From the NCBI GenBank assembly GCA_947179485.1, contig OX359248.1:51532386-51596385 (forward strand): a stretch of DNA of 64,000 nucleotides, given 5' to 3'. The notes beneath the pieces are model-generated. The model had not been told where the DNA came from. It saw only the letters and a program-made list of their open reading frames with translations, and did not search any database. This DNA comes from Allacma fusca (Eukaryota; Arthropoda; Collembola; Symphypleona; Sminthuridae). Position numbers and translations under genes: made by a program. This document shows positions 13,394 to 25,300 of this stretch, in pieces (positions within the stretch are counted from its first letter, which is position 1; each line of letters begins with the position of its first letter).

Positions 13394-16300
13394 CTGCAAA
13401 AGGTAGTCAGGGGAATGTTATTGAGACTGTACCTATGTGATGTATGGATGAGAATGTATGTATGAAAGGGTATAAGATTACTTAGCTATATACATAGATA
13501 CTTATAATTACTATTTATACTTTTGCCTACGTTTATTTTGTTTCTTTTCCAAAAACAAAAGCTGTACATTGGAGTAATTCATACCAGAGATTAAAACTAC
13601 TGGAAAAATTTAAGATAATATACTCAGGTCTGCCAGTACCTATAAGACACAATGTCAAAAACTTGTGCAAGTTCCTACATCAAGATCAAGGCCAGTGTAC
13701 CAAGACTACCTAATGTGCTACTAAACCGTATTATACTTGTTTGTACTTGTTGGCTTTCCTGTCCCAGGACTGCTACTATTGGCTGCTGAAATTTGAATCA
13801 ATAATTACCCAATGATTTTATTTTCCCAGAGCCAGTCATATGGACCAGGGTTGCAGAAATTATTTCGAAATGGATGACGTAGTGAGACATAAATAAAAAA
13901 ATTTGTCGAACCAATAATTATTGAGTAAAGCGTCAAAATCAGTTCCATCAGTGAAAATAGTTCTCTGAAAATTGAGACCACTAGATCCTGTATGTTAGTG
14001 TTTGGGGTAGATATAAATAGAAAACAAACCTGGACCAAAGTATTGCAAGCTGACACACTCCGCTCACTCCCATTATGATCCTTAATGGTCTCCAAGACTA
14101 AGCTATGCTCGGCCGTTTTGGATTTTGTGTACTTGGTGCGTGGGCTGTTCCGCCAGAGATAATTTACGACGGTGAACTCGAGGAGAGCAAGAAATACGAA
14201 AGCTGTAATCAATAGAATTCAACATTAAATTACAAAAGGATATAAGTCAACATGAGCTATATTGATTTCTTATCGCATTGCCACTGCATCATGATAATCT
14301 CCTAAAAATGATATGTTCTGTTCTTTACCATCTATAGATGTATGTAAGGGGCAGTGCTCGGCACGGGTATGGGTAATATCCCGATTTAGTGTTTTTTCAC
14401 AATTTACGGTACTACCCGGGCACACTTTGTTGGCTTAAAATTTCGGGTACGGATACGGGTACCACGACTTGAAAATGGGTATCTATCTATATACCCGCCG
14501 GGTACGAGTATAACGGGGTGACGTAATCGTGCCCGCGATCATTGTACAAGAGTATTTGGATACATTGAGAATTGATACATTTTGATGAATTTTATACCAT
14601 CGTACGTTGGAAACTTCTGTCGGTTTTTTGGAAGGGTTTCTAAATAGACAGTTGATTGTTAATACCCTTTTAATGTTACTACCTGGAGTACATGGATATA
14701 GTACTATGTAGCTAAAATAAATGCTTTTAGTGAAACATGTTTTAGGAAGTATATATAAATAAACACGGGTGAGGAATAAATTATTATAGCAAAGTAGAAG
14801 TGGAGAAAAGGAATTACCGAAATTTTTCAAAATTAATAATGTAGTATTTTGTCGTTGAATAACATTAAAAGTTTGTGTAATAGCTGCGTGCATGAGACCT
14901 CATCAGTCACGACGAATAAAATGTGCAAAGTAGAGTTCTGGTCAGTTGAATGGTAACCATTGGTAAGTCATTATGTGTCATTAGTGGTTGATTAGAGGGT
15001 GGAAATTTGTAAGAAGATATTAATGAGTTACATATATGCAGATAGAGCTATTGGGATAAGAAATTGATTGGAAAAGGCCGACTAAATTATGTAGAGAAAA
15101 AGTTGTCAAGTTCCAAGCAAAAATGTCTATGTGCAAAAATATTGTATGCAGGTACATTTGGATTGGGTGCCATAAAGGGTCCATTAGCCTATAAACAATA
15201 AAAGGGGAAAATATTTTACTTCCATACTTTTTAGCAATTTCTTCCAGATTTTTCAACAATAATTCAATGCAAGTTTGTAGCTCAAAATAATACAGCGGTC
15301 AAGATAGTAATTCAAAGACTTTGCCTTACCATTTTGCTTACAGGTTTGATGAATTTGCTTTACAGAATTGTTTTGAAATAAGTGAAATTTGAAAATCTTT
15401 TAACTTCCTCATTTGTTTTAACTTATATATATATATATAATTAATTATATAAGGCCGTGAAATTTTACAAACGCAGAAGGTATTTTGCTTATGAAATTTT
15501 AGTAAAAAACTAAATCTTTAAAGGTATTCTTTTAACCAAAATTCCACGACAAATTTTTAGAAGCAAATGTAGAAAATTGGGAAATGCAATATTTATTTTA
15601 CCTCTACTCCTTTTATGGGTTTACGAGGGAAATGCTCTACAACTTGTAAATCCTTAGTACAAATGGGGTACACTAAAATACTTGATACTATGTAGTAATT
15701 CAGTTGGTTTTAAAGATCTTCACCTAGTCCATTATACTTTTGGTTTTCGTTATTTTTCTGTGGGTAATTTTTTGATGGATCTGCAAGTTAATTTGGTTTC
15801 TAATCGAAAACACTTCCAGTTTTTTCTACTCCTCAATGGAAGTATGTAATATCAAATACAACTGTAGCTAGTCAAAATTCCGTGTCATACATACATCATT
15901 GCATATAACGTACTAATACATTAAAACAAATCTGGATAAAGTACCCGGTACGTTAACGGGTACGAAACTGAGATACCCGAGTATGGGTACAATTTTTTAG
16001 CCCTTTTCGGGTACGGGTACAAGTCGGGTATAAGCACATAGTTTCAGATTACATTACGGGTACGAGTATGAAAAGTTTGTGACCCGATACTCGGGCATGG
16101 GTACGTGTAGTGCTGTAATATTGTTCGCGTTTTGTTTGTTCTTTTGTTCAGTTCTTGTTTTTTGAACAAAACAAAACAAACAAAATCAGTTTTCGAAAAA
16201 ACAAAACTAGAACAAAACAAAACCGTGATAAGATAAAACAAAACTATAACAAACAAACCACCACAACAGCGGGTAATAACCTTTTCAAACTTTGAGTTTG

Positions 16301-19300
16301 AAAAGTGACCAAAAGTAACATGACCTCAAATTGACCTGACTGAGTCACAAATAGCAACATGACCTCAAATTGACCTGAGTGAGTCACAAATAGCAACATG
16401 ACCTCAAATTGGCCTGAGTGAGTCACAAATAGCAACATGACCTCAAATTGGCCTGAGTGAGTCACAAATAGCAACATGACCTCAAATTGACCTGAGTGAG
16501 TCATAAAAACTTTTATGGCCTCAAATTAACCTCAGTGAGTTACAACAAGTTCCATGACCTCAAATTGACCTAAGTGAGTTACAACAAGTTCCATGACCTC
16601 AAATTGACCTCAGTGGGTCACAAGAAATTCCATAACCTTAATTTGACCTCAGTGGGCTACACGAAATTTCATGACCTCAATTTGACCTCAGTGGGCTACA
16701 AGAAATTCCATGACCTCAATTTGACCTCGGTGGGTTACAAGAAATTCAATGACCTCAATTTGACCTCAGTGGGCTACAAGGAGTTTCATCATCTCATTTT
16801 GTCGATGGGTCACAAGAATTCCCATGACCTTAATTTGACCTTTGCGGGTTATTAGTAGACCCATGACCTTACATACACTATAATGAATCTCAAATAACAT
16901 CATAATGACCATTAGGAGCTATTGAAGTGCACGGTTTTAGTTACATCTATACACATCATTTATGATGTGAACCGCTGGGCTTAAGTAAGGTCAACAAAAT
17001 CTTTGCACTATTTACAGATTTATAAGGCCAATCTAAAGTTATTGAACAACGTGAAACTTAGAATGCCTACTTGAGGTCAACGGAGTAATTAATTGTTACC
17101 TGCTATGACCATAACCTGTACTGATATTAAATGTTTGAGTACATCGGATATTGCAAACGAGAGCAATTTCTGTTGGACACCAGTACTTATTGTTAGTTGG
17201 ACAAATGTCACCTCCACTGCTGAAATTCGACTAGTCTGACTGTAAGTTGACAGGAAGACACAGAAATAAAAGAGGCCTAAGCAAACCAAAAAAAACAATA
17301 CATGTAATTAATTCAATCAAGGCATCGGGCGAACCCAAACGATGCGTATCGGTAGAACTTAATACTAGGTAAACCCCACCACAATCGTTTGTTGATATAT
17401 TATATCTATATACGCGGTCATTTCAGGTCTTGTGGATGTATGGAATTACATTACGCCTTACGCTCCTAGAAACTATCAACAAAAGGTTTAATGAGTGTAT
17501 TAAATAAGAGTTGTAAAGCATATCCGCCAATCAATTTCACAAATTTCTAACATCTTCTACATCGGTAGAACAAAACAATACGGATTGTTTTTTGAACAAT
17601 ACGGATTGTTCAAAAAACAAAACTAAACTAAACTCGGTGAACAAAACAAAACTCAAATTGTTCTACTTTTGTTCATTTCCGAAGAGAACAAAACAAAACA
17701 AAACGAACAAATTACAGCACTAGGTACGTGTATTGATACCAGATATTGCAATACCGGGACTTTGGGAACGGATACGGGTACTTATGTTTAAAGTTTTACT
17801 CTTAATACGTTCCCAAACGAAATTAACTTTAGTATTAACTGAAAAAATTTAAATTGATAATCGGTAGCATATCGTTGGCTAAATTATAAAAAGTATCATT
17901 TTCATTTCATAACCTATGCTGTTTTAAATGGGTTCGCAAATGAAAATGGTACTTTTTAGAATTTAGCCCACGATATATTTCATCAAGACTAAACCCGGAA
18001 AAAACTAATTCACTGGTTGTCTGTTAAATCATTGTTAGTTTAATTTAAATCATTTTAAAATTGTAAAATTCTTGCAGGAGATCTAAAAGTGGCAGTACGA
18101 CACGAGCAAGCAGAAGTAATGCAAAACTTAAGGATCATGGCTCCTTAAACTTATTGATCCAAAGCCTGACGTAGAGTAGCACTATTACCATAATCAACCA
18201 AAACCCTGGTGGTGCTTCTGTACGACGTAAACATACCGATTCGCTGACTCAGATCTCTAGGAATATGTATCAATTAATTAATCGCATAACAGTACGAAAA
18301 CTGGATGAACATGTTGTCGACACCAGTGGGGTTGACTATGCCAATTAATCAGAAGACAATGACAGGTGTGCGCAAAGCGCCCAAGTTAGCCAATTGTTTG
18401 AAACGGTTGCGGTGCAACGTGTTAAAGCTAACACTCACATAAGATGTGTTCAGACACCTTGGAAGCCGCCATAACTCAACGCAGAGATAACGACAAGTTT
18501 GTAACCTTTTTGAACACCTTCGGGTGCCCACACTAAAAATGTAGTTACACATGGATCCTAGACAATCACAGAAGGAAAGTTATACATTGATATTTGAAGT
18601 AACCCAATTGGGACAAATCAGCTTTGCAGAAATTTATGGGACTGCAATGTTCTATTACGAGTTGTTACCGCAGTCAGTTAAATTAGAAAATTAGTTCATC
18701 AAGTATGCTAGATACTGTTAAATAAGTTTGTAGCTGGTACGATTGGACGTGCGTTGCGGTTTTTTGCGTCTTAGATATGCATTAGTAATAATTACACTGA
18801 AGATTTTGTGTCTAGTCGTGAGTCATCGTAGTCCCACAATATTGTATGTATATAGCCACTACGTACTTGATGATGTGGTGTTTATACTCCGATATACCCA
18901 AGGGCCCTACAGAGTTTTCCATACCTCCTTTATTCTTATAAATTTCCCATCTTGGAGCCATTCTGGTCAATAGCTCCATATTGTAAAGTCCTTCAATTCC
19001 ACACTTACACTAATGACCGAAGTTCAAACAAGGTGACTCCGCATGTATGTATTCTGCCCGCCATATGAGCACTATACTGCAAACACTACTACTACAGATA
19101 ACACTCTTCTGAGAATTCGCAACAAGCCTCCAAACCTCATTTTCATCCCGATAGTGTATAGGCAAGGATTTAAAGTACTTGGAATTATTTTGGGCTGAGC
19201 TAGAATCGAAAGCGGGTTGTGTGCAACCGTACAGATTCACTACACCACCGAACCGTCCAGGCGACGTTGTTACTACATATTTTAACTGCATTGTTGAGGC

Positions 19301-22300
19301 CACTGTTGAGCCATCCGGGAACGTATTGAACATATTCTTACTTTGAGAATTATGAGCATGACCCATAAAAATAGTAAGGTTGGAAAAATTCAGCACCGGC
19401 AACGAAAGTGAGAAAGATGTGGAAAAGGCAGAATATCTTAATATACAAATATATAAGCAATATATCTTTTCAACGAACAAACCGGCAATAATACAAATAT
19501 TTTAAAACGTAAAGAACGTAAGAAATGTAAGGGAGGGGGAGGGAAGTGACACTCTAATTACTCTTACAGTCTTGCGGGGTCATAGAAAGAAGTACAAGGT
19601 AAAAGATAACTATCCTCAATCCTTACATAGAATCAAAGTTGGCAGTCTGCATATGCCTTTGCTTTAACTCAACAGCTTTCCAGTTCTTAGAATTTTTTCG
19701 TTATTAAAAATGTTCCAAGAATTCTGAAAATTATTTAAATATTTGGTTCTAAAACTCGGACAAACATTTTAAAATTCCCAACAGGTCCCATAAAAATTGA
19801 AAACAATGCTATAAATTTCCTCCCTGTGGGCCAAAAATCGTTGCGAAGTGTCGATTTTTGTACTTAGAAATAATGGAATCCTCTACAAAGTGTAAGATAG
19901 AATCACTACACAGTATAATCTCTTCGAACTTCGGGATGATCGTATAATGACGATCAGACCTTAACTTATAAAACTAGTCTTCTAATAAATTTTGAAAAGG
20001 AAACATGAAGGTTGGCAATCGTTTAAACCTTCTAAAAGTTCTGAGCACGCTGCAAATTTTATGAGAAATGTTTCACATAATATCTCAATGGCCCAAGTCC
20101 AAATTAATTCCTGTTGCAGGATCCATAAATACCTGATTCAGTTGCAACCAGTTTGAACATATTTTCAGAGTATGAGGATAAAAACTTGCTAAATGCGTCA
20201 GTTTACTTACGCTCCACTGCAACTGCAAGTAATGACCTACATAAGTCAACTAAATCCTAGCACTGTATAAAATTCCCAACAATTTTCACAAAAATGATCG
20301 ACTCAAATACTGTTTCCGGAACTTATATGTTGGCTGGTGTGGGAAAGATTTGATGGCACTATGAAACCTTCCCTACATCTTCTCTATCAGATACAAAAAA
20401 ATATATAATTATTATATGTGATAACTATAGGTATCATAGGCTTGGCGCATGCCTTGAATTGTATTCATTCTTCTAGCAATAAATCACGGAGAAAATAGTT
20501 CCTGCTTTTAACAACATCCGTAAAAGGATTACATCCCTGAAATCAAAGACAGCGGATGCAAATACATCCATCCAATATTTCCATCATTCTACTTCTAAAA
20601 CCACAGGGTGTCCAACACAACAAGATATTTTCTATTTATAAAAAATCCACTTACCAGTACATGTTCCCATCCACACGTCAATAGCTACGAAACAAAAACA
20701 TATCAGTGGCATCAGCAAGGAGCTACTTAAAAAACTGAAAGGAGCCACACCGACAAAACAACAAAAAATATCTAACCTTTGATGTACGAACTTTCCGGGA
20801 GATTTCCCTGTACGTTTGTAGCTTTGCTTGAAACTGTCAGCAGCGTAGTAACCCCTATGGAAAAAGAATGTCTTGTCAGAAAGACTCCATTTGCTAATTG
20901 CTGTCTACATGAGAACATACTCTCCTTTAAAATACAAAGCCCTGAACTCAAAAACACTCACCTAATGTCACTCGACCTGGTACTGAATTGACATCCATCC
21001 AAAATGATACCCAGGATATGATCACCATCAAAATAGTGGGTAGGTAACTCTGAACCTACACAATACACGCCAAAAATACACAGTACAGAATACAGTCCCA
21101 GTATTTGCATTTACACACATCCAGCTGGATTTTATTCCAAGTCTCCATAAAAATCTCTGAGATTTTAAAGTAAACCTTACCAAATGAAATCCCATGGAAC
21201 GTGACAAGTGAAACTCTGCAATAATACAACTGTAGTTTCCTGAAAACAAAGATTAACGTTTTTTTAACAAACAAACCCATTTCATGTACTGCGTTCTAAG
21301 AAACGTTCGCCCCCTCTCTTACACACACAAACGGGAAAATATTATAAATAATAGATTTCCCCTGGGATTTAGCAAAAAACTGATCCAGATTTGTCAGGAT
21401 TTATTTCATATATTTAATTAGAATTGAAACTATATATTCCCAATTATTAAACCATCTACTACTCATCAGGAATGATCAGCTAAATATGATTGTCCTCATT
21501 GATGTAATTACACTAAACTTTCTCTAATAGGAATCTCCGATTGCATCTGAGAGCATTTCATACATATAACATTATTTTTTGACACATTTGTAATTGCCCT
21601 TAGAAATACGAATTTCCTCCTTGGAAGAGCAGACATGCCAAAATAAATACATTTTGTTGCTTTTACAAGAATCCTGTTTTGTATCCTACGATTCCTATTT
21701 AAAACTGTACAAAAAAAGAATAAAACCCAAGATCTTTGGGTATATGACAAGAGACATTAAATATCTATACATACTCTTTAAACTGTTGACGACACATTTG
21801 TCAATAGGGACATTTGTGCATTGTCAAATCCAGAGGAGGCATGAGCTCCATAAAGTTTCATACGGATCTTAAGTTAAAACCCTGAGGGGAAAAAACTATA
21901 TGTCAGCATGCGCGAGACAGGATACGATCCACATTCTCCCATCTGCTATTGAATTCTTCCATTTGGCAAAATCTTTATTAGATCCTCCTAAATTCATAGC
22001 CTCCAGGAAATGCTCCACTGTATAAATGACTACGGTATCACAGTTCCCATGTGATGATTCCAACACGACTGCTACTCATCTGGCTGGGTCCAAGAGATAC
22101 TTTCCAGAAGGAAAAACCCCGAACCAATTTAGAGTCAATGGCTCCAAGTGTCACTTACCAGTTGGTAGGGTCTCATTCTCTTTGCATCGGCTGGTGACAA
22201 CATCAACGAGAAGAAACAACGACAAGTACGGATTCCCTGGCGTTGTCACCGGTCGATCCGTCTTCCACTCCAGTTTTAGCTCCTCTGTTGTTTTAGAGAC

Positions 22301-25300
22301 TAGAGAAGATAAATGAAATTCATTTTTAAAGGATCATGTCGGGAAGGAAGTGACTGGTAACCGCGGGAGTGCGTGTGGAAGACACGCAGTAAAAGCATTA
22401 TCTCAGTCAATAAACCATACAAATGTGAATCTGTAGTCTACATACACCTACCTACATATAAATACGTACTGTAATGACTATATTGTAAGTATCAAAGTAA
22501 GTGTTACTATAAACACCCAGTTTCTGGTGCATGAGCGAGGAATTATAATATTCTACTGGATTCAATTCTAGATTTATGTCCTGAACTTCGTGATAGCATT
22601 CACACGTACATAATTGAAAATGGGTTTTTGCAATATTTGCAAAGCCGGATCTCAGAGGAGTCGTACTCCTAATACACGTATCAGTTTAGGGAGTGAAACT
22701 TATTTTAATTTCCAATTTACATTCATAATAGCCATGATAGCATTTACACCGGGAAAATTGTCCCGTCATCACATTCCATTATGCTTTTGTAAAGTCGGAA
22801 TTTTGCATTGTCAGCGTCCCTCAGAGAAGTGGATTTCCAGAGAAAACTCTCTACAAAACATACACTCACGTAGAATCGGATCCCTGCATGAAGTTAGCTA
22901 CTGATTCATTAATTTTTAACCATTGTATTCACCCGGAGATTACACCAGTCCTTTAAACAGCCATTCATGGTCTTCCTCTATAAATGATAAATATTTTCTT
23001 TGCAGAAGAGAAAATGGGTACTTGCATTTTATTACCTATACATCAGAGCTCTTCACTAAAAGGCTGAGTGCAGGCATGCAATTCCAAAATATATGTCACA
23101 ATTTCATTTCTCCTCAAAGTTCAACAATAAACAGTAGATTTATTTCATGTGGGTGTTTACAACACGAGCCGGGATCCATTCCATATTTGCCGTGTAGTTT
23201 CAGATGTAAACAAACAAAAAGTTCTATTATGTGGCATACATGTAATCCCTAGTTATATAAGTGTATATAATAACCTGCTTATTGTTACTCGCCACCTAAT
23301 AATATTACTCCCTCGCTACCCGCTCCTCGTAGGTAACACACTGGGTATATAAGCCCAGCTCACAGCTGAATCCTCAGTCTGTGTGTCATCGCCCTAGTGT
23401 AAACATCAACCTTAAGTACTCTATAATAAAGACCTGCATTATAAAATATCCTTGCATAAGGTATCGCTTATTCCAGATTCCCCTCTCGTAGCTCACTGAT
23501 CTACGTACATACATAAATATAGACACACAGGCTCATATGTGCACATACCATAATTCCCCCGAAAGTGGCATGTCACATTGGTGGAGGCCCTAAAAATACC
23601 CGAAATCTGTGAAATAAGTGATTAAAAAACACTTTAAGTGCAAAAACTAATTTAATTTTCCCCTGAAAACGCGTAAAATAACTCTTTACGTATAAGACTC
23701 GAAAAGTGACCGTTGAAAACTGAACACACCACCAGCACACATAAGTACTTCCTTTGTGTGAACTCAAGTGATTTTCACATTCCTAACTTTTAAACTACTG
23801 ACTTTTAAAACTATTTGGCAATTTTCCTACAAACTAAACTACTTATTTTAATAAGTCAAAGTGAAATTCTCGAACATTTTCAACAATTTTCAACAAAATT
23901 GGCCGTTTTTTCGGCTCAACCCATAGTGGATAGGACGGACTTCAGCCAAGGCCCAGGTTCCCATACAACAACCCATGGACAACGGCTGATGATTTTCTCG
24001 CTCTGATGTCGATTTTCAACCCTTTTCAACCCGCTTTTCAGCATCGGACAACCCTAAACTGATGATAATTCATCCCACAAATACATTTTCACCCGATTCT
24101 GGACACTCGCATCTCGATTTTTAACAAAATTAGACGTTTTTACCCACGGATGACGTTGGTATGCCAGTCCCGGATTTTCCCGTAGACACAACTTCTAATC
24201 CGGTAATCTAAATTATCTATTCATTATTCCCGCATTGGATTGTTCTCCCGCATTCCATTTCCGTTACCCGTCATCCCTTCCAAATTCAACAAAATGTCGC
24301 ACGACGATTTACAAGCTGAAATCGCAGCACTCAAACAAGAATTAGTCGACGCCCGCAAATTAAAAGAAGCTGAACTCGACCTACAGAAGACTCAGGTCGC
24401 TGACCTACAGAAACAAATCGATTCCTTCGAAAAGATGCTACCCGGATTAAAATTATTCGGACGCTCAGTTCAAGATCGTAATGATGATAATTTCAAAAAA
24501 CTGAAGACTCGCATCTCTCCTTATAATGGAGTTGAAAATGCTCGCGATTATATAACAACTTTATACTCGCAACGTGAAAATCTCAACCTACCACTGGACT
24601 ACTTCCTACAAGTTTTCCATTATTTTTTCGATGCCCGCTCCAATCAAGACGTTAAGGACTGGTTCTCAACAATCCAACCCAAAGTCCGCCGCAGATTGGA
24701 TGCTCGAGAAACTCCCGAAAATATATGGACCTACTTTAAGGATTCCTTTTTAAAACAATTTGACGATGTCGTCCAGCGCCGAGACGCCAAAGACGACTAT
24801 GACCTTTTTACGCTCAAGACCGGGATGGATGCCCACGAGTTTGTCACCAAACTCGTCAAGATATGTTACCGCATCGATCCAACCTGGTCGTCCACAGAAG
24901 TCGTGGAAAACCTCCGAAGAAAACTTCCCGGCAATCTCCGCAAGCATTTTGCGAATGAGCAAAATCGCTCACTACCCGAATTTGAAACCCGCCTGAAGGA
25001 ACTCCTAACAATTGATTTTCCTGATGGTAAGTACACCGAACCCAGTAGTACCACAACTACAAGACCCGCTACAGAAGCAACATCTAATAAACCTGCCAGT
25101 AATAAGTCGGACGCATCCGCAGCTGTAAGAATTAACTCGCCAATGACCTGTCAATACTGTCAGAAGAAAGGCCACCACGCCGGGGTCTGTTACCGACTCC
25201 GCGATGGACTACCTCCCATTCAACCTCGAAATGGTGAGAGGTCGACTCATAATCAACAGCCTCGAGGAAATGACCGTCACAACAATCGAAATTTTCATCA

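Larger units (their letters stand above)
23230..23577 (+). repeat. 5' LTR (348 bp)
   Basis: It begins TGTGGCAT and ends ATGTCACA. It contains a TATA box and initiator and an AATAAA, so U3 is about 23230-23375, R starts near 23376 and ends shortly after the poly(A) signal, and U5 is the rest. I found no difference from 34053-34400 on reading both through. Confidence 0.97.

Noticed and set aside
16244-16855. Open frames with 13-residue repeats on both strands (minus 16244-16504, plus 16574-16855)
   Set aside because: They are read-through of the 39-bp tandem array, whose period is a multiple of three; no start context, domain or splice signals support a protein.
22614-23252. Plus-strand frames just left of the retrotransposon, considered as an extra ORF of the element
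   Set aside because: The LTR edge is fixed at 23230 by the terminal TG and the ATTA duplication, so they lie outside it, and they have no recognisable domain.
23579-23590. Assigning the primer tRNA
   Set aside because: TGGTGGAGGCCC fits a CCA-ending tRNA, but I could not match it to one particular tRNA without a search.
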